NCBI GenBank assembly: GCA_022606135.1
Contig: JABYQN010000007.1
Location: 806,001-870,000 of the forward strand
Length of the DNA: 64,000 bases
Direction of reading: 5' to 3'
Source of the DNA: Fomes fomentarius
Taxonomy: Eukaryota; Basidiomycota; Agaricomycetes; Polyporales; Polyporaceae
Within the stretch, counting starts at the first letter, position 1. Every line of letters starts with the position of its first letter. Below, one piece after another: positions 1-12,300 of this stretch. The notes beneath the pieces are model-generated. The model was not told the origin of the DNA. It did not search any database and saw only the letters and a program-made list of their open reading frames with translations. Made by a program: the position numbers and the translations under genes.

Positions 1-1805
1 TCTCCTCAAGCTCTCCGAGGAGACTGACCTGGACATCCTCAATCACTGCATGGAGCAGATGGTCGACACGTACCAGAACGAGCTGCTTCCCGTTGCCGCG
101 GAGCTCACTGCCCGCCTCGTAAGTAATTCTTATTTAGATGCACGCCAGCATGGCCTGACAGCGTCCACCAACAGTGTGAGACGTACGCTCGCCTTGCACG
201 GGAGAGCCAGACGGCCGACGAAGCCGACAGTGGCCTCGACTACGACTCCGCCATGGATAGTGATGCCAACGAAGACAAGACGTTCGCCGCTATGGGTGTT
301 GCAAAGACTATCATCACTGTTGTTAACGCTGTGGACTCTTCGCCTGAGATCCTTGCACAGATCCAGGAGATCATTATCCCCATCGTCAAGCTCACCCTCG
401 AGGCTAAGCTGCTGGACCTATTCGATAACATGTATGACCTTGTCGATGCACTCACCTTCAAGCTCCGGAGCATCTCGCCCAACATGTGGCCTGTGTTCGA
501 GCTCACTTACAAGCTCTTTAAGTCCGACGCTGTCGACTTCCTTGATGGTACGTCCTCGCGACCTTGTCAATGTTGTAGGGCTGATATAGGACCGATTTCT
601 CGTAGAGATGTTGCCGTCGCTCGACAACTTCGTCTCGTTTGGGACGGAGGTGTTCAAGTCGCGCCCTGATTACAGGCAGATGGTCCTCGACATCTACCAG
701 ACGTCAATCAGCAGCGACCACCTCGGCGAGAACGATGCCGTGAACGGCTGTAAGTTGGCTGAAAGTATACTCCTTAACCTGCGTGGCGTGGCCGATGACG
801 TTAGTGCACTGCCTCTTCACACACTTGCCCTCAGTACTAATCACTTTATATTCGCGGTATACAGGCCCTCCAGCCTATCATCGCGACCGCGCTGCCCGTC
901 TTGGACAAGGCGAGCACGAACGCTCTCCGCCTCGCGAACCTCAACGTCCTCGTTAACGCCATCCTCTACAACCCTGCCGCGACCTTGCACATCCTTGAGC
1001 AGGCCGGCCCCGGCACTGCACGCAAATTTTTCGACAAGTGGTTCGCATCCATCAACGTCGAGGCTCGCCTACCTCGTGTGCATGACAAGAAGCTTAGCGT
1101 CATGGCATTGTGCGCACTCATGGAGATGGACCCTGCGAACATCCCCGAGTCTGTACAGGAGGGATGGCCAGGCATCGTCTCCGGCGCGCTGAAGCTGTTC
1201 CAGGAGTACCCCAAGGCCGTGCAAGGTTCGTTCATTCTTTCATGATCAGAAGGTAGCCGATAACTAACAGTCCTGATAGCACGCAAGGAGCTTGAGGAGG
1301 CGTTCCAGACTGAGTCTGATGACGAAGACGATGACGATGACTCGAAGTTCCTGAACATGAACGAGGAAGATGGTACGCTTTGAAGCCGCTTTGATGTTGT
1401 GCAGTATCTAACACTCTTCGGCAGATGACGTTTGGGATGAGGACTCTGCTTACGTCGAGATGCTCGCGAACGAGGGCCAGCGTCTTCGTGAGAAGTCTGA
1501 ACGCGCGGCGGCTGGCGAGGATGTCTCTGACGATGACGATGAGGAAGACATCGAGGAGGAGCTCGGCTACATCAGCCCGCTCGATAACGTTGACCCATAC
1601 GTCTCATTCAAACAGGCCTTGACGAGTAAGTATTCCTCTAATAATCACTGACACTGGTGCTGACCATGCCTCTACAGCCTTCCAGTTGAAGAACGGTCAC
1701 GGATACCAGCTCGCGACGACGTCGCTCAGCCCCGACCTGCAGACCTTCCTCATGGAGGTCATGCGCATCGCCGAGGAACACTCCACCGCAGCCCCCGCCT
1801 CGTAG
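1..1805 (+). CDS. Importin-7/8-type karyopherin (Sxm1/Nmd5-like), 3' part
   Basis: C-terminal part of an importin-beta family receptor that carries cargo, including ribosomal proteins, into the nucleus. The 5' end lies outside the window. Seven exons join without frame breaks: 2-118, 175-547, 606-799, 865-1225, 1280-1372, 1425-1625, 1678-1805. All introns are 52-65 bases with GT-AG ends. The product is a run of amphipathic helices of the HEAT type, followed by the acidic C-terminal segment expected of the importin-7/8 group (TESDDEDDDDDSKFLNMNEE, then DDVWDEDSAYVEMLANE) and a short tail ending in AAPAS. Family assignment rests on the overall pattern: helical repeats, a late acidic patch, and the NGCKLAES and YISPLDNVDPY segments. 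Exportin-type relatives are the main alternative. The gene is followed by about 275 bases of likely 3' UTR and faces a convergent gene. Confidence 0.85.
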
Positions 1806-2080
1806 ATGTCTTTCATGCCTGCTCTCAACGATGGCCCTTGATGATCTGTTGTTCTTATATTGACTCTCGTCCCCTGATGATCTCGTCGCGCTTGCTCTCG
1901 ATTTCCCATACATTTACCGCATTTTCCTTTAGTTGTAATTCTGCACATGGTCTGGTTAGCACAGAAAGTAGAATGGAGCCTTTGCGTGTTTCGCGCTGCA
2001 GGAGGTAGAAAGAAGCGAATGAACAGATATGTGTACGACCCACATTTCATCTCATGTGAATCAGAATTCTAGACAAGGGA

Positions 2081-4376
2081 CTAGTCTAAGGGCTCTCGCG
2101 GGTACTTTCTGACGTTCTTGAGATATTCTTCTCTGCCCTCCAGCTCCCATTCTAGTGGGTGTGTCAAAGGGTCGAAAGTCTCGCCCTTCTCGTCAAATTC
2201 TTCGAGGCGTGCTGTGGTCGCGGGCTTCGACTTGTTCACACTATACACTTTGATCCTATGGCACGAGGAGGTCACATGCAGGTCCCAACTACGGAGACGC
2301 ATCGTCAGTGTTGGATAGTGGGGTCATAGTGGAACGCGGTGCAAGAACTACGTACTTCCATGCGGACCGCACGTAAGTCGGCTCGGTGTTGTTGGAAGAA
2401 TCCCAGGAGCGGACGCAAAACTCGAGCCAACCCTCGGCGTCGACGGGGACCTGAATGGTCCACAGTCTCCACGCGTGGTAGTGCTTGAATGGAATATCAG
2501 TACAATCTCGTGGCGCCCCAACGTGGCCCCATACCTTCTCGGTCATGTCACCTTGATCGACGGCGTACCAAACGTGACCACTGTGCGGCCACGGTCAGGC
2601 TGCAATGAAGATATGCAGTGGTGAATGTGAGAGCTCACCCGTCAGGTGAAACCTCGACGCGCTCGACCCAATTACCGCCACCACTGTATGACCAGCCCTT
2701 GAGATCAACTTTGCCGTCGTGGATTACCGTCTGCTTGTCGAGAGGGAATATGATGGCGCTCCTGTCGAATGGGAATAAGAGATCTCGGCTGTCGCCGCCC
2801 AGTGTGTCGGATTACGCACGAAACAGGCATGTTCTGAATCGAAAAGCCGTTCGAATACTTAGCATTGTGCTTCCCGATCTACACCGTGACCGGCGTGCAT
2901 TCCACATGAGTTGTAAAGACAAGAGAGCACACATGAACAATGGGCGAGTACGCACCTGCTGGGTGTAGTAGAGGTACTCCTGGCTTTGGACGGGGCCCAA
3001 ACTCGGCTCCGCGAGCGCGTTGATCTTATACACCCACTTCGCGCTCCTCGCACCGATGTACCCCGTCACGACCACGCGCAGGGGGAAGCCATGGATCTTC
3101 GGGAGAGGCTTGCCGTTCATCTCCCAGGCCAGCAGGACCTCTTCGTTAGCCCTAACCTTGCGCCATGGCACGGACACAGCATAGTTGAACACGTTGTTCT
3201 TCCTATATGCACGGCAGATAGGATATGTCAAAGCGCGGAAGGATGGGAGAAAGGCATGATTGGACACACTTGAAGTAGGTGTCTGCCCCAATGAACTCGA
3301 GGTGGTTGGCTTCCGGCAGGATACCGCCACATGCGATCTTGAGGACCTTCTTGAGAGGCACGCCGCGGTAAACAGCCGTTCCACTAAGAACATCCTGTGT
3401 TCAGCAAGACTTCAGCCGGTTCAAACAGATTCCGTACATCGCTCCTTCGCCCCAGGGCTACAAGTCACATGCATCAGCATTGAGTACCATATGTGCCCAA
3501 CTACAGATGACTTACCGCGTTGATTAGCTCGTCACCGTCTCCGGGGTAGGCTTGTATCTGCTCAATGCGGCGCGTTCCACTGCACTGCAGTGTCACGGTC
3601 ACTTCAGCTTGACTGAGCAGACAGATCTATCAGCTCAAACAAATGCAAGGATCAGCGTAATCGTACTCACGGGAACCTTGCCTCGTCCTTAAGATCCTTC
3701 ATGGTGAGCTTGATGGGCGTCTTCACCAACCCGCCAATCTCCAGCTCGAACGCATCCTCGTCGATATCGGGAATGCCTCCATGGTTCCGTACGCTATGCC
3801 GTACACAGTACGTCAGTTTCGCCTCATTTGGGTTTGCGAACTTACAAGTGCCACTTGTTATCCGTGATTTTCCCGCTCACGAGCTGCTTGCGCGGCGTCT
3901 CCCCGTTGTACGGGAAGTCGAGGAGGTGGATCATGCCCGGCTTCTCCTTGAGCACGGTCTGCCAGCTGAAGTCGACGATGCTCTTCAGCCCAAGTACTTC
4001 GTGGTACTCTTTCCAGCGGTGCCCGACGAGCACGGGGTTCGTCTTCGGCAGAGGGACGAACTGAAACTCTGGATGGTAACAGGGCACGTGAGATACGCTA
4101 GCTATCGAAGTATGCTATGTAGATAGAGGTCGCGCATACCCGGAATGGGAGTGAACTTCTTCGTCTTGAGGATCTCGTTTGCGATGTGCTTGCGGTCTGG
4201 GGCATCCTCCCATTCAACGTATCTGTCCCGTGTCCACAAAGACAGCAAATGTTGAGTCCGTAGCACAATGAGTACAGACTTGAGTCTCACCCACGCCATC
4301 CCAGCTTCTTCATAGGGAACAGATCGCTGAGCAAGATACCACAATAAGTCAAAGCCTCAGTTCCAGCGACGGGCAT
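2081..4376 (-). CDS. Sulfite-oxidase-type molybdopterin (Moco) oxidoreductase, no heme domain
   Basis: Moco-dependent oxidoreductase of the sulfite oxidase family, which oxidises sulfite to sulfate or a related substrate. The gene has many short introns. Reading along the minus strand: a short N-terminus from the ATG at 4376 (LGWRGYVEWEDAPDRKHIA), then the Moco fold beginning PEFQFVPLPKTNP. The catalytic-cysteine motif LQCSGTRRIEQ lies near 3555-3600, followed by GVPLKKVLKIACGG and the substrate/cofactor region HGFPLRVVVTGYIGARSAKW. The dimerisation domain follows, with SYSGGGNWVERVEVS, HAWRLWTIQVPV and WDLHVTSSCHRIKVY. No cytochrome b5 domain is seen on either side, so this is the heme-less architecture found in plant-type and many fungal members. 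No mitochondrial presequence and no C-terminal SKL-type signal is visible (the end is REPLD). Nitrate reductase is unlikely because the FAD/NADH domains are absent. Exon edges are approximate. Confidence 0.85.
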
Positions 4377-5156
4377 GTCAACTGTTGAGCTGGAAACGAT
4401 TAGTGTTCCTGGCAGTGGGATTGAAGGTGAACTACAGGGGGCTGCGAGGAGGTAAAGAGAAAAACCAAGGGGAAGGCTTTAGAGACTCAGTTCCTGGACA
4501 GGAGCTTAAATCCCTCCCTGGTCACCGATCCTTGTTGATGGTAAACCCTCTCTCAGTCTGCTTCACATCGCGCCACCCATCCCAGCCCTCAACATGAGAT
4601 ATCGAAGCGACAGCTCCCGCCTCCCCTGAAGTGACATATGAGCGCAAACTTCGCATTGTAACCGCCACTCACCGCTGGAGGTGTACACGCCACGCCACGT
4701 TTGCGTCACATGTGCCCCGTCATTGGCCACTCGCTATACTTAGGCGGAAGAAGAGCGGCCCAGTTGGCGCGAAAACGTAGAGGAATTGTAGATGTCGGAG
4801 AAGCCATGCCTGGTGAGATAGGAAGACATCGTAGACGGTCTCACAGCGTCCGATCTGTGTATTTGCATCGGAAACCTGGGGTTCGAAACGGGCCAAATCG
4901 TATAGCGGCGAAGAAGAAAATTTTGCTACCCCAAGGGTACGAGACGGGACGCCGGAGACCTACAGGGAAGGCCCATGAGTACGGCAAGTCGTGAGAGGAC
5001 GCACCGTGTCTCGGACCGGAAGCCCTGTCTGCTACTCCATCACCAATATACAAAGAAGAGATCAGGATAGACAGCACAGCAAATAGACATTATTCCGAAA
5101 GCAAGGGTAGAAATACATCAACACAGCACAATCGCACAATCGAAAGACAATCTCGG
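4377..5156. other. Intergenic: promoter of the Moco enzyme and 3' flank of TAF6
   Basis: No coding frame with fungal character is seen on either strand. The left part should hold the promoter of the minus-strand Moco enzyme and the right part the 3' UTR of TAF6. A GGTTCGAAAC string near 4880 resembles a tRNA B-box, but no A-box or acceptor stem accompanies it. Confidence 0.6.
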
Positions 5157-6843
5157 TCATGGCGAGCTCGATGCATCGTCCGAGAGGATCCCTCTCGCCC
5201 ACGCCGCATCACCGACAACGCGTTCCGCAAAGAACTCGCCGAGTTGCGCGTGCAGCCTCTCGATGAGCGCTTGGTCCGCGCCCGAGTTCGTGTCTAGTGG
5301 CACCGGGTGCGTGGATGGTGGATGAAGCATCTTGAAGCTCGCCTGCGATCATTACGCAAACGTTAAATCAGCATCGAGAGTGAGTATATGCACTAGGATG
5401 GAGAGAAGAGGATCTGGACTGACGAGGACAAGATCGACGAGCTGACTGGACTCGCCCGGCATGCATTTCTCTCCGACGATCCTCGCGCCCTGGCGGTCGA
5501 CGAGACCTAACCGGACAGCCTCCTTTCCGATGGCCATGAGTCCGCGGATAGCGCCCTCATTCGTTGCTCGTGGCTTCTTGGGCTCGATGAGACCGACGAT
5601 CAGCATCTTAACGATCTTGGTGGGGAGGCCAGGATAGGTCATGGAGTAGTGTGTGAGCAAGTGGGAGAGGATCTGCGCAGCCGTGACGCGTAGGTGTGTC
5701 GCATTTGACGGCGGTAACGCCGAATGCAGGAGTATTGAGAATACGGCTGGTAGGAGTTGGTGGAGCTACAGCATCGCAGTCGATAAGTATGCGCGGGAGG
5801 ACCAGCATAGGAGAAGCGTACGAATGGTTCGACGCCGAGTGTTTGGTTGTCGAGGAGGGCGCTGATAACGTCGAGGAAGACCTCCAGCATTTTGCCATCG
5901 TTCTCAGTCTGTGAGCCACTCCTGAGGGTGCTGACGACGCCTTCGCTAACCCATTGGGCAAGGTATGGAAGTAGAGGAGACAAGCCTGCGTCGTGACGCA
6001 GGCTTGCCAGTGCAGCAGTACGCTTTGATTGGTCGGATGTTTGTGGGTGTAGGGAAGAGGTAAGCCGCGCGTAGTACAGGTTGAGCTCGCGGGAGAGTGT
6101 CTGTTTGACGAGGAGAGGCTGTTGTTGTGTCTGTTTGCCTGATCGCCCAGGTTGGTCGGACTGCACATATGGAAGGAAATGTAAGCAACTTACCAGGAAT
6201 GACAGAGGCAGCCGTTTGCTTGCCCTCTGTATCGACCTCTTTTGGTGCGGCGGGCGGGTTCTCGGGGATGAGAGGTTGCACACCTTCCACCGCAAGCCAA
6301 TGTGCGGACCAACTTACGCCCTTAGGCATGGTGAGCTTCTCTTCTCGTAAGACACGATCGAACTCAATCTCCTCGTCTTCGACGAAGTATACTGAGCCCG
6401 CGTTTTGCATCTGGGGAAATGGGAGGGCGCGTCGGAAAGAGGGAGGATTGTGAGGGAAGTGACCGTATAGAGGTTCGATATTGAGCACTCGTAGTGCTTG
6501 GTCGATGTCAGAGGTGGTCAAAGTTGTTCGCTTCGCATGCCGCATAAAGCGTGCTGCCTCCTGCGATGATTGCGCTGTCAGTAGTAGTGCGATTGGAGGA
6601 TAGAGTGGTTTACGCACCTCAACAACCTGCTGTATACGATACTCCACATCACTTGCTAAGGCAGAAGCCACTATGTCTGACAGATTTGGGATGTTCAAGG
6701 ACTCGGCGACATCCTGGCCGCGAGTGAGCAATAGATGCGATTGGACATGTCACCCAACGTACTCGGACCGAGTCGAGCTTGTAGATGCCTGGTACTTTGC
6801 CAGTGGCGGGAGTAGGTTTGGGTTTTGCAGCAGGCTTGCTCAT
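5157..6843 (-). CDS. TAF6: TFIID/SAGA subunit TAF6 (histone fold + HEAT domain)
   Basis: General transcription factor subunit. TAF6 pairs with TAF9 through a histone fold in TFIID, and in SAGA in many fungi. The minus-strand ATG at 6843 opens MSKPAAKPKPTPATG. After a first intron the histone fold follows: LSDIVASALASDVEYRIQQV, then EAARFMRHAKRTTLTTSDID and QALRVLNIEPLYGHFP, a near-textbook TAF6 signature. The middle linker has WLAVEGVQPLIPENPP, the conserved junction into the TAF6 C-terminal HEAT-repeat domain. That domain continues as ELNLYYARLTSSL, LLPYLAQWVSEGV, VFLDVISALLDNQTLGVEPF and MTYPGLPTKIVKMLIVGLIE. The protein ends GILSDDASSSP. Several short introns interrupt the gene, and its length is close to usual for fungal TAF6. 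It is divergent from the F-box gene at 7246, sharing a promoter region of about 400 bases. Confidence 0.93.
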
Positions 6844-7245
6844 GTCGCGCGCAATGCTCTGGCTAGAGTGCCGTATTTAAGCCGCAGTATCGTGTATAAT
6901 GCCCGACGAAAGGAGGGCAGGAAGGATAACTAGGCGTAGAAAGATGCAGCGAGCACAACTAGTTTCGTTTCAGTCTTGCAGTCGCTACAAGCGCCCAGTT
7001 GTCATCGGACGCCCGACCTCAGATCTATTCGGTTATGGGACCGGCGACCGGTGACCTCATTCAAACTGGCATGCCGAGCTTACACACGTCCTGCTATCTC
7101 CTGCAGATCCCTTAACATCTCTCTTACTTGACCATCGCCTTACTCTGCGGCTCTGCGAAGTTTCTGAACTCAAAGCGCAAGAAGCAAATGATACCCTGAC
7201 GTACCCGCAACAAACCAACTTGAACCTTTTGTTTCATCAAACCCT
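6844..7245. promoter_or_regulatory. Divergent promoter region between TAF6 and the F-box gene
   Basis: These 402 bases separate two divergent start codons and must hold both promoters. I see no coding frame and no convincing TATA box. Confidence 0.5.
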
Positions 7246-8796
7246 ATGGCAAGTATCAGCAATCTACCTATTGAAGTTTTTGACCAGATCCTCTTCCTCC
7301 TGGACCCTGTGGACGTCGCACATCTCGCAAAGACCTGCTCAATCTTCTACGCCCACATCTACAACCAAGGGGACCAGTATCTATGGCGAGAGCTTTACCT
7401 CCTGCAGCCTTTTGACGACCTTCGCCGTGCCCACACCTCCCTCGGTCATCCCGTTACCTCGATCGACTGGAAGCACGAACTGCAGCGCATCATCCGTGCG
7501 CGAACCATCCTCACCAACGTCCCCGCCTGCCACCCCGAAGAGCGGTGCGCAATCCTCCGCACGCTCATTGACATGATCACCACAGTTGTCCCCGCAAAGT
7601 CCTTCGAGGATATGGACCCCTCGCCCAGCCACGCCTGGGTGACCGTGATGCTCCGCGGGAGCACGCTCCTCGAGCACGAGGAATGGGCCCTGTCCGATGA
7701 GGAGCGCCAGCTCCGCGCGCGACTGCATACATACTACGGTCTCACCGCGCGCGACTTCCAGCCGGCGGCGCGCAAGGCGTCGCGCGTGTTTCTGTACGCG
7801 ATGCGGCATTACAAGTATGATAACGACTTTGGTCCGTTCATGATGGACGGCAGTGGGCGGGTGAACTGGGTGCATATGCGTGCAATCCACCATGTTATGT
7901 CGCTGCATATCGTCCCTCCTTCGGAGATTCCGGCGGGTACGGACCCGGCGTCCTTCACGCTGTTTCCAATGAGCTTGCCGTGGACGATAAGTGTCATCCC
8001 GGAAGGTGTCAACCTAGACGAGGAGCGAGACTGGGCGGGGGTCACGGGCAGATGGCAGTGCTCGTTCTGCTTTTGTGACCATCGCGAATTACTTAGTGAG
8101 TGCTGCCCCACTGACCTTGGAAAGTACCTTAGTCTCATCGCTATTCTAGTCTACAATGACTTCAACGTACGTCCATAATCGTGGTCGAACCCTCTCTGTA
8201 GCTCACCCCGACAGGTCTGCAGATCAATGATGCAGGACCGCTGCACGACGCTATTTTCGACAGCCCAGAGTTCATCGAGGTATTCCGTTCCATCTTCGTC
8301 GAGCTCCGCGTTCTCGGCACGGAAGATGATCCTGTACACCCTGGTCGTCCGCGCATAAACTTTGGAGGCTCTATCGAGGGAAGTGCAACCATTGTGGGAT
8401 ACGTGAAGGTTACCCCAGACGACCAGATACGATGGCATTTCGTGAGCCTCGCTTTATTTCCCATCGCCACGAACATGATTGCTGACGTTGAAGAAGACGT
8501 CCGGAGAGCACGGACATGCGATATGGAGGTTCGCACTTGTATACCCATCATTGACGCGTGCGTCCCGTTGACTTCGTGCATACGCAGCTCTGAGGGTGTT
8601 CAAATTGGGAACGTGCGCTCGAAGTACGGCGTATTGGGATCGTGGACCACTGTGCTGCACGATAGACAGGACCCGGTCGGTGAGTACACTAATGGACGCA
8701 CAGTTGCACGCCCTCATATATAGAACTTGGACGTTAGGCCCCTTTTGGTTGTGGAAGATTGACGACGGCAGTGCTACTGCACAATCACTAATATGA
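7246..8796 (+). CDS. F-box domain protein, six exons including a 17-base microexon
   Basis: The 422-residue product starts MASISNLPIEVFDQILFLLD, a clear N-terminal F-box (residues about 4-45, with DVAHLAKTCSIFYAHI), so it probably recruits substrates to an SCF ubiquitin ligase. The rest shows no recognised repeat. It is a conserved-looking globular region: RVNWVHMRAIHHVMSLH, WAGVTGRWQCSFCFCDHREL with a Cys-rich patch, then GEHGHAIWSSEGVQIG and SWTTVLHDRQDPVGPFWLWK near the end. Exons by frame and splice signals: 7246-8095, 8150-8166, 8223-8441, 8497-8528, 8588-8679, 8738-8796. The exon lengths sum to an exact multiple of three. The family resembles basidiomycete F-box proteins with this C-terminal module. 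The F-box call is firm; the substrate is unknown. Confidence 0.82.
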
Positions 8797-9359
8797 TACT
8801 GTAGTACTGGTGAGTGAGTGCATGGTCGATGGATAAGTAGTGTGCTTGTGCTCATGCAGGACAGGACCAGGTTTCTGCAGGCTGTGCGAGATCGACGAAC
8901 TTGGCATCGTAGCAGAGATCGTCTCTTCTGCCATCGCACACGCAAATCGAGTCACGCAGGGGTTTTTCTGATTTTGAGTTCCTGGTACTCTCTTGGATAA
9001 GATTTATGTTCCGTCAAGACCTGTTCTTCAAGCCATTGAGGCACAAATCACTCTACAACGTCAATGTATCATGTACTGCTACAGCAGCGCTTTCATTTCT
9101 TACTCCCACGGTTCGCCGAAGTGCTGAGAGGCTGAGCGATTGACGAACTTTGATCATGTACTACGTACTTTCCACTGTTTCCCTGCTGTTTCCAGTAGTC
9201 AGACATAGTTGGATCGGTAACTGCCGAGGACACTACAACCGCTCACGAGGCCCAGAAGGCAATCATTACGTCGCGCTTATAGCTTAGCGACTTAGCAGCA
9301 GCACCGACGATCCAGCAGCTGCTGCTCAGTGCCCATCTTCTCTTCCATTAACTACTACC
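8797..9359. other. Intergenic: F-box gene 3' flank and Bbc1-type gene promoter
   Basis: No supported gene. Short open frames here lack codon character or splice-consistent extensions. The last 60 bases before 9360 are CAG/CTG-rich (cagcagcaccgacgatccag). Confidence 0.5.
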
Positions 9360-12300
9360 ATGACCGACCCCCCTCCTAAGAAAGTCGGCTCCCTCCGCGA
9401 CCGCATCGCCGCCTTTGAGAACAAGGGCTCCGCGCCTGGCCCAGCACCCGCGCCCGTCCCCCGCCCCAAGCCGGCGCACGTCACCTGGCAGCCCAAGCCT
9501 GCCTCCCCGCCTGCATCGCCGAAACACGAGGCCGATGACGGCGAGCGGCGGGGCCCCGGAATGTCGGCGGCGGACGCGAAGGAGAGCATTGGCAAGCTGT
9601 CGTTGAGGGAGCGCATGGCTGCGCTGCAAGGTTCCGCTGCGTTTGGGGGCGGGGCCCCCGCTCAGCCCCCGCCCCGCCCGACCGGGGAGAAACCGAAGTG
9701 GAAGCCGCCGCCGGTCGTGCAGCGTGTGGAGCCGATTGGAGGCGAAGACGAGGTCGAGGTCGAGGACAAGAAGGGTAAGGAGAGGGTGAAGGAGGACGAA
9801 GAAGCAAGATCGCCGCCTGCGGGAGAAGAGGTAGAGGGGGGAGGTGACGCTCAGGAGAAGGGAGAGGAGGAGCCCGACCCGGAGGAGGAGGAGAGACAGC
9901 GAAGGGCGGCGTTGGCTGCGAAGATGGCGCGTTTGGGCGGGGCGAGGGTCGGGATGGGCCCTCCGATCTTTGGGAAGAAGCCGGATATACCACCTAAGAA
10001 GATCCCGAGCAAGGACGCGAGGGAGGAAGAGTCCAAGGCAGAGCCCAAGGATGAGGATAAGTTGGCTGAAGAGAGCGTGAAACCTCAAGATGAGGAGACA
10101 AGGCCTACTGAGGTTGAGGTTTCCCCTACTGTGCAGAAGGCAGCTGGCGTCGAATTGCCTCCATCCACGACCGAGGATGACACGTTAACTCACTCAGCTG
10201 GTACGCGTATGCTCTATCGCAGCTCATCAACATACTCATCTGCCCATCGGTAACCATTTACAGACCATTTCGCTGCCGCTGCTCCCGCTAGGAAGGATTC
10301 TGCCTCGTCTACACTCTCGCCCGAATCAGCAGCGTCTCCTCCCGTACGTTCTCCAGCTATGCCAGTCCCCCTCCCTCCCAAGCGCGCAGCTCCACCGCGC
10401 AAGCGTGCTGGCAGGTCTCCTGCCCCGGCTCAGCCTGCTGTCGAGCAAGAGTTGCACGAAAGTCCTTCGCCACTCCCTCCCAAGGAGGACGCTTCATCTG
10501 CGGAGAAGCCCGAGGAATCCGGCGCAACCGAGAGCGTGACAGAGGCCGTACCGCAAGGCGATCGCGAACCTAAAGTAACGGAGAGTCAAGTTGAGAAGGC
10601 GGTTGAAGAAGTCGTTGCTCCTCAGATCGCCAAGGAGGAAGTCGCTGAGGAGCCTGCTACAGTCTCCGATCCTGTTGCCCCAGAATTGCATGAAATCCAC
10701 GAACCTGAACCCGAGTTCACTTCTGCAGACTTGGCCGCCCAAGCGCAGGCAGCTCCGGTGGAGGAGGAGCTCGTTGCTGAAGAACCGTCACATGATCCAC
10801 CCCACAAGGAAGAACCCGTCGCTGAGCCCATTGCTGAGAAGGACGAGCCACAGACTGAAGAACCTAGTGCCGAGCCCGAAGTTACTGCAGCAGAACCAGA
10901 AGAGGAAGATGAGGCCGCAAGGCGCAAGCGGATTGCGGAGCGGCTTGCGAAGTCCGGTGGCTTCAACCCATTCGCAGGCGGACAACCTCCTCCTATTCTT
11001 CGTAGGGATAGTGCGGACTCCGCTCGTTCTCCCCCGCCGGTCACGCGCAGAGATAGCACAGACTCTGCTCGGTCTCCGCCTCCCCCAGCGCGGCGCGACA
11101 GCCAGCAAGAGTCCGGGGTGCGGTCGCCGCCGCCTCTTCCGACTTCACCCAGGCCAGAAGTGCCGGAGCGGAAGGCGAGTGTCGGTTCGGTGCAGTCCGG
11201 GCGAGATGTTCCCTCGAGGAAATCATCTTTGAACGTGGATGGTAATTAAAATTTCGCTCGCCATAAACGGGCGTGCTTCGTATTGTATGAGTAGGCATTG
11301 ATCGATTGACTTTCAGGCGGCGTCTCAGACGAGCCGCATCCACGTGCACACGCTGTCGAACAAAGTGAGCCCATCGCGGAAGAACCTGAGGTCGAAGACG
11401 AAGCAACACCGGCACGTGTCGCGCATAAGGTGGGCGAGAGCCTCGCAGATGACAAAGACGAGGACGGATACGAATACGCGGCAGAAAGAGACGATGACCA
11501 GCTCGCCCGTGAGACCAAGGAGGACGAGCATGAGAGCGCGGCTGAGGAAGCCGACGAACCCGTAGTAGAACCGCTCCCGCCGCCACCTGACCGGATACCT
11601 CTCCCGACCCCTCCAGCCGCATCTAGGGAGGCTGATGAGGGGATTGCTTTGTCCCCACCTCCCCGTCGGAACTTCCCACCTCCGCCTCCTCGTGCTGCCG
11701 TGCCCCCTCCACCTCCAGTCCACAACGATGTTGAGGAACAGCGCGCACTGACGCCTGAAGCAGACGAGGCAGAGGATGAGTATGCTCGACATGCACGGGA
11801 GCTCGACTCTGAGCCTGAGTTCGAAGAGGATGATGCGGTACATGAGGAAGAGGAACGCGAACACGCGTATCTGAGTGGCAATACCACTCACGAGCGCGAG
11901 GAGCTCGGAAATGAAGCGCGTCAGCCCCCTCATTTCGTACCGCCCCCACCCCCACGCCACGCACCCGTCCCTCCTCCCCCTCCGCCAATGGAAGAGTTTG
12001 AAGAAGAGGAAGAGGAGCGAGAACCAGATGTACCCGCACCTCCGCCACCCCCTCGCAGGCCTTCTGCCGGTCTGCCCCCACCTCCTTCTCGTGCTCGTCC
12101 ACAAGCTGAGGACGATGCGGAAGATGAGATCTCGGAGACTGCCGAGGTTGAGGACAAAGGAGAGCAAGCCACACTGCCTCCGCCCCGTCGACCTTCCGCA
12201 GGTCTACCCCTTCCACGTGCTGATTTATCGGACCGTGAGGATGAGTGGATACAGGAGGTTGAGCCGGCCAACAATGAAGAGACCGACTCGTATGTCCCAC

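Noticed and set aside
4800..4905. tRNA-like B-box (GGTTCGAAAC) upstream of TAF6
   Set aside because: No matching A-box, the T-stem does not pair well and no acceptor stem of seven pairs can be drawn on either strand.
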